Source: Siphonodentalium dalli
Lineage: Eukaryota > Mollusca > Scaphopoda > Gadilida > Siphonodentaliidae
Assembly (NCBI GenBank): GCA_032622095.1
Contig: CP136065.1
Coordinates: 153,267,577 to 153,331,576, forward strand
Length of the DNA stretch: 64,000 nucleotides
Direction of reading: 5' to 3'
Shown: piece after piece, positions 42,942 through 54,451 of the stretch
How positions within the stretch are numbered: position 1 is the stretch's first letter
Layout: each line of letters begins with the position of its first letter
Made by a program: the position numbers and the translations under genes
The notes under the pieces: model-generated
Database searches by the model: none
What the model was told of the DNA's origin: nothing
The model's input: only the letters and a program-made list of their open reading frames with translations

Positions 42942-43293
42942 TGATCGAGGGGCGCCTGCGGCGCATAAGATACTTATACCTATTATTTATGTGGGCAGTA
43001 GCCTCTATAGGGCTGCCTGCGGCGCATAAGATACTATGGGTGGCGGGATAGGGTGGCGGGTGGGTAACTAACCTCTATACTCTAATGATCGAGGGGCGCC
43101 TGCGGCGCATGAGATACTTATACCTATTATTTATAATACACCTTTCCTGTTTTTGAACAACCCTTGTCTATTGTATCGGTTTCCAGTGGTGATAACAGGC
43201 AACTAAATTAATTACGCTGGTGAGTTGACCATGCGTACGCCCGCGTGACCCATATAATTCACATAAATCATCGTAAAACCCAATTTTCCTGAA

Positions 43294-43712
43294 ATTCAAG
43301 ATGGCCGTCAAGATCACGTGACTTATAAGGGGCGGAGCAGGGTCATATGTCCCCCTGCAGGTATATATACATATGGGTATGGTTTTATATATATATCTAT
43401 ATTTGGAATTGTACCTATCAGGGAATATTCAAGCAACAAAAGCACGAACTCAACAAAGTGCGCCATTGTATCCCATTTTGCTACAAATAGGTGGCAACTT
43501 GCATAAATCCAAGATGGACGCCAAGGTCACGTGACCTATTTTATGTCCAAAGTGGGTTCATATAGGTTACTCCCGTGTACCTTACTGTTGGACATTGTAT
43601 AATTGGGTTGAAAATTAGAAAACAAACAACACACCCATTCATACCCACACAAACTGTACATATACCGGCAAATAGCCACTAATCCAAGATGGCCGCCAAT
43701 GTCACGTGACCT
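43294..43712. promoter_or_regulatory. Three CAAGATGG + CACGTG modules inside element D
   Basis: CAAGATGGCCGTCAAGATCA then CGTGAC at 43297-43322, CAAGATGGACGCCAAGGTCA then CGTGACC at 43510-43536, and CAAGATGGCCGCCAATGTCA then CGTGACC at 43685-43711. Same relative layout as 9608-10026. The CAAGATGGC core fits the known YY1 motif and CACGTG is a palindromic E-box. Confidence 0.45.
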
Positions 43713-43906
43713 TGGTGGGCTTGTCCACGGCGGCATTCCACAGGGTATACCTATGTCTATATACATGTGAAGTTTCAACTAATTATATTAGAAACTGCAT
43801 GAGATATAATGTATTACCCATATATACCTGAAATACATGGATATATGTACAGGATGCATGGCACTGGGGGTACGTCTGTGGTGGCGGGTGGCAGCGAAAG
43901 AGTTAA

Positions 43907-44248
43907 TAGCCGTATAGGTGAAGGTCTTATATCTTCCTTTATAGCGGTCTCTCTTGAGTCATCTTTTCCATCGTTATGACACTTTGCATGATGTTTCGAC
44001 GATGTATTTTATTTAGTGACAGCGAAATTGCATTCCTTCCATCAATATTTGGGAGTTACAGTGCATCTGTACATTCAATTTCAAAGGATTTGTTCATTGA
44101 TCTGAACTACAAAGTAGATAATACATCAGGGGAGTGGACACCAAGGGTCATGGAACAATTTTCTGGAAGTTTTTTTCCCAATTGATCAGACTCATAGAAG
44201 TTATCATAAATTATGAGCTGTTTTCAATTATGTGGGACAAACACTTTT
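43907..44248. other. No gene seen
   Basis: A 69-codon ORF at 43976-44185 has no recognised domain. The 168-codon ORF at 44134-44640 runs straight through the hAT-like MITE at 44249-44532 and is therefore unlikely to be a gene. Confidence 0.4.
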
Positions 44249-44532
44249 TAGGGCCCTGCATATCAGCACTTGTCTGCAGATTCAAAATACAATATCGAAT
44301 CGGGGAACCGATATCGACATCGAATCGAATTGAATTTGCTAGCCGCCAGTCCAGAACATATAGGTCTTCGAAGTCAGTCCCGATTTTTTTGCCATATGGT
44401 ATTGATAAGTATGTTACACAAAAAATAAAATCACATGTGCAATACTCTGGTTGTAAACCATGTACACGTAAGTTGTATACACCAAATCACAACAGCAATA
44501 TCGACATCAAATTGAATATTCGCAGGCCCCTA
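44249..44532. mobile_element. hAT-like MITE (284 bp)
   Basis: TAGGGCCCTGC at the left and GCAGGCCCCTA at the right are inverted repeats with one mismatch. CACTTTT precedes (44242-44248) and CACTTTTT follows (44533-44540), a 7-8 bp duplication. The interior has paired CAATATCGA...ATCGACATC words. No transposase. Confidence 0.6.
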
Positions 44533-44800
44533 CACTTTTTATTTTCACCATTTCAAGAATCTAATGACCATGAATACACTTTATTGTTTTATGCTGAAGA
44601 ACAGTTGGGTCCTGAAATTTTACCAGAGTCCTTGACTTGAATGAGTCAGTATTTCGTATTTATATCGACCTATTTTGATCCTCAGAACCGGACCGTAAAT
44701 TTGATAGAAGTAAGCATTACTATTAATCGTTATTTGGGGCTTCAAACCACCAAGTTCCTTTAATTTGAAACTTCTAGGCTAGTAACGGAAACATGATGCA

Positions 44801-45010
44801 TTAACCCCTTCTATAATAAATGGATTCTGCCATTCATTTATAAAAGTACTAGTATACATTGGAATGGTCTATTATTCATTTGGAGGGGTGTACATGAAAA
44901 ATAAGCAGACGAAAGACAGGCCAAAAGACAATAGAAATGCTGGAGGATTCATTTTCATGAAATTTTTATCTGAACACTTCCTAAGGGAACATCTCGTCAA
45001 TGATTATTTA
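44801..45010 (+). mobile_element. Family H TTAA element
   Basis: TTAA with CCCCTTCTATAATAAATGG, GATTCTGCCATTCA, ACATTGGAATGGTCTATTAT and TATCTGAACACTTCCTAAGG, ending near GATTATTTAG next to the following inverted-repeat element. Confidence 0.55.
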
Positions 45011-45019
45011 GAGCCTTGT

Positions 45020-45520
45020 TACATGAGCCGGGATAACTCGGTTAGCCGGGACAACCAAGTTTGCCGAATGGCACATTCTAATGTGCTTGCTCACTTAACA
45101 TATGGTGTGCTGTTACATGAGCCGGGTCAACTCGGCAAACTGAGTTGTCCCGTCCCGCCTTGCCAGGACAAATCAGTCAGCCGGGACAACTCGGCTCATA
45201 ACAGTGAGTCATCCTGGCTAGCCGGGATGAAAGTCTGGAACGTATCATGGTTCATTGTGACTTGACATGACGTTAGCCAATAGAATGTTCGCGTCATGTG
45301 AGTGACGTTTAGTGACAACCCAAGCCACTCAGTTATGGGTGTGCCGACATTCGCGACATGACGTGACGCGTGATTGACAGCTAGATGGATAGCTAGTTGC
45401 GTGAACATCAAACTGAGTTGTCCTGGTTAACCAAATTGTCTTGGCTCACAAAACAGCGTGATCGAGTTGTCCCAGCAGACCGGGTTGTCCTGGCTAGCCC
45501 GAGTTGTCCTGGCTCATGTA
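45020..45520. mobile_element. TACATGAGCC inverted-repeat element
   Basis: TACATGAGCCGGGATAACTC at the left and GAGTTGTCCTGGCTCATGTA at the right. Internal repeats GCCGGGACAACTCGG, TGAGCCGGGTCAACTCGG and GTTGTCCCGGC alternate in both orientations, about 500 bp. The 133-codon ORF at 44864-45265 runs from family H into this repeat and is not a gene. Family unknown. Confidence 0.55.
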
Positions 45521-45720
45521 CAGTAATGCCCTAAGTAATCGACTCCTTAAACACAGCAGAATTATGGGTAACTTTTCAGGATTTAGTAAGAAATATGGCT
45601 TGTTGTCATTCATCGGAAAGCTCTCAGTGAGAGCAACAAGCCATATTTCCAACTAAATCCTGAAATGTTACCCATAATTCTGCTGTGTTTAAGGAATCGA
45701 TTACTTGGGCATTACTGTAA
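45519..45720. mobile_element. Family A MITE inserted in the end of the TACATGAGCC element
   Basis: TACAGTAATGCCCTAAGTAA to TTACTTGGGCATTACTGTA. The left TA is the last TA of CTCATGTA of the preceding element, and the right TA is followed by ACATT, consistent with insertion at a terminal TA. Confidence 0.7.
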
Positions 45721-47158
45721 CATTTAAGCCCCTTAGTTTAGAAAGGGTTAACTCAGACACAATCATTTCAGTATGCTTCTGCCAGGAATTGTTCCATCCT
45801 TTGGTAGCCTATAAACTGGGTGCCTTAAATCAGAGAATAAATGGTAATCATTGTAATCTGTATTCGTTGTATGAGTCCAGTGGGGGTCATCAAATTCTTA
45901 TTATCATAGAAACTACTGCCATCATATTTACTATTTCATGCCTCAAAGAACACTGCCTCAGTTGTATATTGACAGAACTGTATTAGCATCAAAGTCAGAA
46001 TAGCAACAGGATGCACTCGGGATTTGTGAGTGCGTTGCACAGCGCATTCCATTAGTAATGCGGTATTCTCTTCAGTTTAATGGTGCGACAATGCATGAAA
46101 TATTCAGGAATGACTGAACGACTATTAAAACCGTTTCCTTATTCTGGGATGTGACAAATGTTTCCTGGATGTATATGACCACTAAGATTACAAGTATCAG
46201 TTCGGATCAACCTTGATGTATATAATTAGACATTTTAAAGGAACCCATTGAAGGCATTAGGTAAATATGCAAAAACTGTTAAGTTCTGTTAAAACATCAC
46301 CACTAAAAAGAACATAGTATTAGCCCTAGGTTCTTCACAGTCACATCACATTCACAGTAATACATTGTGAGATTGTTCACAAACAATATTTGTGTAAATT
46401 ATAACTTTTCAATTCAATAAATACCTTTCATGTTGACTCTTTATAAGTTGTATGATAAGATAAGTCTTGACTGCCAACGTCCAATTTGTACAAGTTCAAC
46501 AAGGCACCATGTTAATTTTCAAAAGCAATGGTACAATGTAATGATATGTGTTGTAATACTATTTGTAATCGCCGTATAATAAAATTAGGAGATAATACTA
46601 ATAGAAACTGTCTTGAACGAAGTCATCTTCATTCTAAGTCCTATACTAAGTTCTAACTATTTACATAAAAAAATGAAATGCAGGTCAGTGTATAATAAAA
46701 TGCTCCAAAAGCATCAAAATGAACGATTCTCCACATGTAGTCAGTATAAGACCATTAATTATGTCAGCAAATGGGTGTTATATATCTTTAAATCTGATAT
46801 GGAATTGAAAATAAATTTTTGGTTGTTTGACAGTTCTGACATTCGTGACTGCTCCGGATGTTAACATTTGGAAAAAATAACCATCAACGGTCCAGAGGGT
46901 AAAATTATACTCGGTGTGCAGCCAGACGACCTCGTTAATGTGTGTGACCCCTTTAGGTGGGATCAATTAACTAACCACTGAATAAAAAAGTATGTGGCCA
47001 CCACAGCAACAAGGCAGAGCGCGCGATCGGCTTGTTGACGGTGACACGATATGACATGTGAGAGAAAATGGCCGACATGTGGATACAAATTAAACTAAGA
47101 TTTACGAATGAATCAAGTCTGCTATGACGAATATGCATATAAAATATAAAACATGACA
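45721..47158. other. No gene seen
   Basis: Several 60-93-codon ORFs on both strands without domains or splice support. Apparently unique sequence. Confidence 0.45.
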
Positions 47159-50100
47159 TAGTCATTCAGCCAATAGCCGAAAAATGGACCTGTCGGTACC
47201 AAACTGGCGGGCAAATTCTAACTGTACTTTTTAAGTAGTTTAATATCTCAGCTATCCAGCTAGGCATGATAGCAATGTCAACTCGGTAGTTTCTAACGGA
47301 AAATCGCCTTTAAAGTAACATACCATTCACGAAAATGGATTTTTTCTCGCCAGTGGGGATTCCATTGCGTCTGCAGAAAAAGCTGACACTAATATCGTAT
47401 CTTAAGGGTCCCAGTTATGACAAATATAGCCATATTTAATACGGAATCATTTTATTGTCATAGCAGCTCTTAGCCGGAATACAAGCACTTCAGCATGGGT
47501 GACACATAGTAATTCGGCTTATACAAATGTGTTTTTCAGCTATAAAACGCAGGTGAAGCATATACAAACACGTTTCACTGTCAAATGGTCTGTCAAAGTA
47601 TACTATATATGCTTTTCGATATTCTGATTGGACGAGAATGAGAAAGTAACATCATTTATCGCGGTCATTGGCTCAAATTTGTCACACGCACATTACATTC
47701 TTTTGGAATATAGAGTTATCGGTCTTGGCGAACGGAGTCCGTCAACCAATATATAGTGCTGAAAAATACTGCTGTTATTTCAAACTGGGGAGAAAATTCT
47801 AAACTCTAAATGCAATTTTGTGTATTCCTGCTATCCGGGAATGTAGAATATCAATGTCAAATCGTAGTTTGTAATCTAAAATCGGCATTAGTTAAGCAAA
47901 TATGGGTATATATGAAGACAAAATTTCTTATATCATAATTGGGAGAGTATTGCTTTACCATTTCGCGAATGTTCTCAGAACGTATGGCAAATTTCGGAAG
48001 TATGTACTATTCGCCCTTGTGAAAACACACGGATATACATCAAGGAATATCGGACACATATGCGCAGTTGATCGTATTCAATGCAGTCAAACCATCGCTA
48101 TATTTCTGATGACAATGAGAATATTTTCAATTAAACACAATACACACACTGAAATTGAAATAACACTAAAATTTGGACTCGATGAGAGTTCTTGGTTAAT
48201 TTGATGTCAGTAAAGCCGGTACTGTGGCAAAATAGAGTTATTGGTACTGAGTTATTCTGGTGCCAATTGCCACGAAGACATGCATCATATTCTATGTAAC
48301 TGGCCTGGCTGTGTAAATCACATATTTATATTTTATATCTGAGTGATAATAGATTTTATATTAATTGAACTAGGTATATAGGGGGGACGAGATCCAGTCG
48401 GTATAGTGCTCAGTGCATTACGCCGTCATTGGCCATTCAGTGCCAATGGAGCTGGTTCCAACCCCAACAAGCACAGATTTGTGTTGTGATCCATGCCAAG
48501 GGAGGATAACCAGTTTCGTATATATGGGCAAGTTTGTCATTTGGGAGGGGGACTCGGTCCAAAAACAGCATCAACCAAAACGTAATCCCAAGATGTTGTG
48601 GACCGAACAGACTTGGTCTAATGCCTAATGTAGTTTTATCAAAATAAAAAAACAATCATCTGGAAATGATATATCTTTGACCGATCGTTGCATTAGATTA
48701 GATAGATCATATATGATGGCGCACTCACACGCTTTGCTTCTGCGTGAATCGATCTGTATTAGCATCACGATATGTCTTACCCTCGACTATATAAACGGCC
48801 CAAGTTCCTGCTATATGTTATTGTGGACATATAGTAGAACATCACAAATTCACAATGGACACAACATGTTATATACATGTACATGCACTTGTGGATTGAT
48901 TGCACAAGGTTGACTAGAATAAAAAGCACAAGTCTACTTGTTTCCGTCCCCAATTAACTAAGTATATGCCAGTCTTTGTAAACATACACTCAGAGCAGGC
49001 CTCAGCTCACAAGGCGACTCGGGCGAGATTGTCGCCTTACTGTCGCTGACTTCGCCCTATCGTCGCTCTAAGGCGAAATCGAAGTCGCCTTCAATTTTAG
49101 GGGGATTTTTTTTTTTTCTTAATTTTTTTTCCCCCAGACATGTCCGTATATAGATGAATTGTGGCGGCCATCCCAAAAAGAAACAGACGATTCAGAGACA
49201 AAGACCCAAGTGTTTAAAATAAAAAATAAAATATGACCTATTGTTTTGTGATCTTTTGTGTTGTTATTCAGTCGCCTTTGTTCGCTTTGAGGTATAATGA
49301 ATGTTAATCACGAATGTTTTGACACGCTGAAAACACGATATGTTCGCATCTGTGTTGTTACTGACCATCGTGAGTGTCACAAATAAATGTTTTAATTAAC
49401 TTACAAGACCGCCGTCCCGCTTTTCAGATATAAAAACAATTACGCAATTATCAGAGTATGTTCGCAAGTTCGTTTCGGTAACGCGTCGTACTTTTTGAAG
49501 AGACCGCGTCCCTGTTTTTGAAGAGACCGCTTCCGTAGCCGTAAATAAATGTCAAGTTTATTGCTTTAATCGGATTATACCAGTGATGTTGGCATTAATT
49601 AAGGGAGGCCATTAATTAATAAAAGCTTTAGCAACTCCTTTGTTAGTTAATCCTTATTGTTTATTTTAGCGGACACCCACATTACAGCCGTGACCACATT
49701 AAACTTAAAAAGTTACATGCATCATCTGATCTAGTCCACAAATCTGACGTTAATTATCAGAGCACGGCTGAATATTTGATTAGTTGGGTCCACCAACTAC
49801 ATATGATCATGATTCAGACTGTTAAATGTATAATAACAATTAATTACGCTAATTTCAGATAAAGTCAAAATTTTTTAGTTTTATTTCTTATTTTAACATT
49901 TTAAATTTTTTATTGATGTTATAAAATAAAGCGACATCTGAAAATTGTCAATTTTTGGTAGTCTCCCCACTTCTCCCTAAATTTCCTGAAGTCTCCCTAA
50001 ATTTCCTGGAGGGAGACTTCAAGTCTCCCTGTTCTGAACCCCTAGGCTGAGGCCTGACTCAGAGTCTCAGATTCATAAGGATAATTTATAAGTGGGCATG

Positions 50101-51040
50101 TAGTTTAATTACTCCAGACTGAGTATCTGCGTGAATCCAAATTCAAACGAGTGATCTGCATGCGAGATTGCACGTTTCATAATTATGTGTATATCATGAT
50201 GGGCCGGGTCCGCTCATAAATATCCTATTCAGCTATATATCGTTCTATACTGTGTGATGCTCTACTCAACATCAGTACTGCATGGAGACTGGGGCACACT
50301 AATGTATATCCCTATATAACACCGATACATATCCTTATATTTCGGCACCGGCAATCCCGATCGTGATATACATACATGTAGCTAATATAGTCTAGCAGGA
50401 CGGCTGTCGTCGTTGATGGCGAATATCACAAATATCAGTGCTTGGCAGTTAATGAAGATATTTCGATTAGAATACATGTAGTATAAAAAGTATATGAAAT
50501 GTCACAAAAGCTCCATATATTAGCTTCTATATAGGGCCTATATACAATGTATATTCCTACCCAAACGTTGTGGGTTGAAATCTGCAAACACTATTAGCAT
50601 TGTCTCAACTGATTGTCTGCAGAATAGCCGAGATAACGTTCATTATTTTTCAGCTATACATACATGCAGTCCAATCGGAACTGCCATCGTTTTTTTTATC
50701 AGAGTGTAAACGCAGACACAAATAGCGCAAAAGCATAGGCCCCTGCGCACAAGCACTGATAATCACTACGTTGAACGCCGAAGACGTTCCACGGGTTTCC
50801 GTAGTTTTGACGTCTCCGCATCGCATGCTCTTATTGTAACGTCAAATGACCAGTCTATGGAAGGATAAAACTACATATAATAACATACAATATTTAGACG
50901 GTGTTTATATCAGTAAAACTACCGAATTGAAATTGCTATCAACTTTAGTTGGACTACATATTTAGTAACCTTATTGGTGATATAGGTCACAATTTGCCCG
51001 CCGATTTGGTACCGGCGAGGTACGTTGGCTGAATGACTAA
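47159..51040. mobile_element. Large DNA element with ~140-bp terminal inverted repeats (~3.9 kb)
   Basis: The left end GTCATTCAGCCAA...GGTACCAAACTGGCGGGCAA...GATAGCAATGTCAACTCGG matches the reverse complement of 50895-51038 (GTCATTCAGCCAACG; CGGTACCAAATCGGCGGGCA; GATAGCAATTTCAATTCGG; TAGTTT). TA flanks both ends and is a possible duplication. A further diverged copy of the end sequence lies at about 47785-47895. No transposase is recognisable; ORFs of 100 codons or less (e.g. 47902-48204) have no known domain. A hAT element sits inside. Confidence 0.55.
48996..50056. mobile_element. Non-autonomous hAT element (1.06 kb)
   Basis: CAGGCCTCAGC at the left, GCTGAGGCCTG at the right, perfect 11-bp terminal inverted repeats. 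The octamer ACTCAGAG is exactly duplicated at 48988-48995 and 50057-50064. The left part carries AAGGCGACTCGGGCG and repeated GTCGCC words; the right part CTCCCTAAATTTCCTG twice. No transposase ORF. Related to 3564-4951. Nested in the 47159-51040 element. Confidence 0.85.
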
Positions 51041-51700
51041 TAGGAATATTTGGGTGTGGTGTAATGTATTTCCCATAACGGTAATAATAATTATAAATTT
51101 CATTTGAGAATATAAGATAACTTTGATGATCAAGAAATGGTAATTAAGAATTCCTGTCGAAGCGAGCGATAAATAAATAAGTGATAGGCTATATCCGTTA
51201 CAGTATTTTCACAGTACATGTAGTTAGTTACGTAAGGATGACTGGAACTCAGTCAGTCATAGACTCATAAATGAAAGTTTTATAATACACCAAGCTATTA
51301 TTATGAATAATTGAAACCTAACAAAGGCAAATTCACTCATCACGGAACAGAGTGCAGAGCTAAAATTGAATTACAGCAACGTATATTGGATAGAAATGAT
51401 CTGTTGGCCCATCAGAATACCCAGGAGGCTATGGGAGCTTTTGAGAATTAGATTACTATGCAAGTACGTGTTATTACTTGGAAGTTTGAACTATATATCG
51501 TAATAAGGTCCTTGGAGCAAAATTGGTCCACACAGGACTCTATGTCTTTTGTGTGACCTTGTAGAGAGGCTGCATGATTGATGAATTAAGTATGGGAATA
51601 ATGTGGGAATGTCTGGAATGGAAAATGAAGTGCCGTCAGTGTCTTGCCACAGTCATCAGCAGTTTGATACATTGTTCTGTCATTATGTCATAGCCCAGGA
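51041..51700. other. No gene seen
   Basis: Unique AT-rich DNA between two elements, stops in all frames. Confidence 0.4.
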
Positions 51701-51890
51701 TACAGTAATGCCCTAAGTAATTGACTCCTTAACCACAGCAGAATTATGGGTAACTTTTCAGGATTTAGTCGGAAATATGGCTTGTTCCCATTCATCGGAA
51801 AGCTCTCAAGCCATATTTCCGACTAAATCCTGAAAAGTTACCCATAATTATGCTGTGTTTAAGGAGTTGATTACTTAGGGTATTACTGTA
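51701..51890. mobile_element. Family A MITE with deleted centre
   Basis: TACAGTAATGCCCTAAGTAA to TTACTTAGGGTATTACTGTA; the hairpin centre is shortened (GGAAAGCTCTCAAGCCATAT). Confidence 0.75.
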
Positions 51891-52592
51891 AATACACAGA
51901 ACGACACTTGTGTGTTCCTGGTCATCAGTCTACGGCACGAGTGTGATGGTGTAAGGAAAGCATGAGAGGCCAAAAGGCCTTGAGTGTCAATTCCACAATC
52001 GCAAGAGTGTCATAAACTATCAGCCAGTAACACTCATTCGGTTCTGTGTTTATTACATCCCCAAACCACATCTTCTATCAGGGTCTGGGCAGAGTGGGGG
52101 CAACTCTACTCTGTCCAGGATAGCGAGCATGAACGTGCAAAAGGGGACTGTCACTTTCCTCTTTGTTATTCTTTTCTCAATAAAAAACAAAAACAACTTC
52201 AAAAAATATCTCCTATCTCATCATTTCTGATATTTTCCAAAGATTATTCCATGCTATTTCCTCATCTTGTAATGTGTGATGATGCTTTTATTTTAAATTT
52301 CCAGATTGATTGTCGTGGCGAGTGGGATTTACATTGTGTGACATCAACGTCATTCCATTCCGCATGCTGGTGTGATAAAGATGACGGAGGAATTGTGTGT
52401 TTTTCAATAACAGGCATATAATAAAGGACATAGGTGTTATAAACTGGGCTAGATAAATTGTATTATTCATTCAGTCAACCCAAGTCAGGGCTCATATTAA
52501 AATCAGGTTTACATGATTTTCAATAATTTCCAAGTCCTCAAGATTTAGGCACACTCAACTTTTCACGACTCTCCACTCTCCAGTCCCATGAT
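51891..52592. other. No recognisable gene; 145-codon ORF
   Basis: The ORF at 51984-52421 (+) is among the longest in the window but shows no domain, signal peptide or splice context. Its start lies in ordinary AT-rich DNA. I regard it as uninterpreted. Confidence 0.3.
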
Positions 52593-52765
52593 TTAACCCT
52601 TTCTTTACTCAATGGATTCTCCCATGCAGTGTATATTTGGAACAGTCTATTATTCACTGTTAAGGTAATACAAGCAGACGACAGATAATATAACATATAT
52701 TACAAGAGCAGAAGGATTCCTATTCATTGGTGGCAAATGTTCAGACAACAAGGTCAACAAACTTA
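52593..52765 (+). mobile_element. Family H TTAA element, partial
   Basis: TTAA and CCCTTTCTTTACTCAATGG, GATTCTCCCATGCAG, GGAACAGTCTATTATTCA, AAGCAGACGACAGATA and AAATGTTCAGACAACAAGG. Confidence 0.5.
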
Positions 52766-53289
52766 GATACCAAATTTCATTCCATTCAGTTCAGACTTAC
52801 TAAAGTTATCATCAGGAAACAAAAATTGAGATCAAATTCCAACACAAAGGGCAGTAAAAATTGGTGGGCGGAACCTGAATTCGAACTAGAACTAAAAATT
52901 AACATTGAAAAAAATATACATGGTTAAAGAACTAGAATGGAAGCAAATATTTTATTCTTCAAAGAAATGTCTAGACAATCGAATGCAGATCATTTTTCTG
53001 GCAGCACAAGTCATGAAATATGACCACGTTGTTAACCAAGGATTTATAATATGTAAATATATTGAAATAAATTCTTTGTAAGGAAGGGTAAAAGAGAAAC
53101 AGGTTTCTCTAGGGAAAACACCAGTAATCAACTAATCCTTCACTGATAGGTCAACGCATTTGGAATTTAGTGATTCTTCGTTCAGGACCAAATGTGGTTT
53201 GTGCAAAAGTATGGGAAACCTCACCCTTTTATAGCCCGTTTGGGGCTGAGCTTCGATTTGATTGGCTGCAGGCTGGGGTGAAGTTTACA
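52766..53289. other. No gene seen
   Basis: A 66-codon ORF at 52727-52927 without recognised domain, then AT-rich DNA. Confidence 0.35.
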
Positions 53290-53720
53290 GGTTAAAATTC
53301 TCATATGGGTTTTTTTTACATTTGGGTTCTCATGTGTGTTGAGGTACTCATGGGGTTCTCGTGTGGTTTACTTGGGGTTCCCATGTGGGTGTTCTCTTGT
53401 GGCATGGGTTTGCCATATGGGGTGCTCTTGGGGTTCCCATGTGTGGTTCTCTGTGAAATATGTGTGTTGGGGTTCTCATAATTGATGGGGTCCTTGTGTA
53501 GAGGTTCTCTTTTGAAGTCAGGTTGTCTTTTTGTGTTCCCAAATGGGGTTTTCCCATTCTCATATATGAGAAGAGGTTGTGGGGTTCCCGTATGAGATCA
53601 GTTCACGAAGTGGGGTTCCCATGTGTGTTTATGCAGTAGGGGTACTCGTGGGTTTAACCTATTGTTTATGGTGGGGTTCCTGTGTGGGGTTCTCCATCGA
53701 GGCGGTTACCCTATTGGGAG
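53290..53720. repeat. Degenerate GGGGTTCCCATGTG minisatellite
   Basis: Roughly 20-bp degenerate units of the form GGGGTTC(C/T)CATGTGTGG recur about 20 times. The minus strand reads repeated RTPTWEP-like residues, an artefact of the unit. The strand is strongly G/T biased. Confidence 0.6.
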
Positions 53721-53954
53721 GGTATGAGATGGTTGTCTGAGGTCTAAGCTTTAAGGCACAAGTGGGTTGTACTCCACTGGCTGTGTTTGTTGAGTCCTGG
53801 AGTACGCAGTCCAGGCTGAGTGAAAGACCATAGAGTGTGGTAATAATTATATATATTTATTACAGAGTATCACAACAACTGTGTTAGAAAAGAATTATAC
53901 AATATATGTGCACTGGGGAAATACCTGGGAAAATCTGTGAAGGCCTGTACCAAT

Positions 53955-54085
53955 TAACACAACCCTCGCACACGCCAATTCAATTTACTCCCGAAAATAC
54001 ACAAGTTAACTACTAAAGGTTCAATACCAGGGAGACCAAACATTAGCAGCAATGGCTCACCAACCAAACTTATTAGCAACTCTAG
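53955..54085 (+). pseudogene. Penelope-like element, RT N-terminal part
   Basis: Frame 53982 onward reads NLLPKIHKLTTKGSIPGRPN and ISSNGSPTKLISN. LLPKIHK followed by PGRPxISxNGSPT is the characteristic start of the Penelope-like element reverse transcriptase. It is interrupted at about 54085 by a family C element. Confidence 0.75.
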
Positions 54086-54218
54086 TCTGAGGTGTAAGCA
54101 GAATGAGGTCCCCAGAGGGTGAATTTGGTGATGCTAGCCCGCTATGCGGGGTAGCATCACTAATTCACCCTCTGGGGACCTCATTCTGCAAATGACAGAC
54201 ACCCTATTTCAAGGCTTG
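54086..54218. mobile_element. Family C half-element inside the Penelope relic
   Basis: CTGAGGTGTAAGCAGAATGA, GGTCCCCAGAGGG, hairpin centre GCTAGCCCGCTATGCGGGG, then GACACCCTATTTCAAGGCTTG. The left third of family C is missing. Coding sequence of the Penelope RT continues on each side. Confidence 0.7.
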
Positions 54219-54451
54219 AACCTACCCTAGCTAAGTAAGAGACACGTACAAAACACACCAACTTCAGAAACTCCACTCCAGGATCTCCCAAACCATTACA
54301 TACTGTGCACCATGGATGTAACACAGCTATACACAAATATTCCAAATATGGGATGTCTCAGAGTGGTAGCACAATGCATCCGCACACAACATCCAAATTG
54401 GAGTATTTCCATGAGTGACTTACTCAACTTACTGAAACTTGTACTACTCTC
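54219..54451 (+). pseudogene. Penelope-like element, RT catalytic region part 1
   Basis: Reads VQNTPTSETPLQDLPN, then CTMDVTQLYTNIPNMGCLRV and LLNLLKLVLLSGA. TMDVTxLYTNIP is the first catalytic-aspartate block of Penelope RTs. The frame breaks at CTCAGGTGCC, where a 2.3-kb insertion begins. Confidence 0.75.

Larger units (their letters stand above)
42605..43906 (+). mobile_element. Family D, piggyBac-derived non-autonomous element, short copy
   Basis: TTAA at 42605-42608 and 43903-43906. Begins CTCTTTCGCTGCCAAACGCG, ends GGCGGGTGGCAGCGAAAGAG. Homologous throughout to 9413-11446 in the opposite orientation, but with two blocks of the 145-bp minisatellite where that copy has seven. Contains the same ORF start and three CACGTG/CAAGATGG modules. 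ORFs of about 80 and 62 codons also match between copies, but this reflects recent shared ancestry, not demonstrated coding. Confidence 0.8.

Noticed and set aside
44134-44640. 168-codon ORF, one of the longest in the window
   Set aside because: It runs through a complete hAT-like MITE (44249-44532) with inverted ends and a flanking duplication, so the frame is assembled from unrelated DNA.
44864-45265. 133-codon ORF
   Set aside because: It spans family H and the TACATGAGCC inverted-repeat element; the residues reflect the GCCGGGACAACTCGG repeats.
51984-52421. 145-codon ORF
   Set aside because: No recognisable domain, no splice signals, no signal peptide; consistent with chance in 64 kb.
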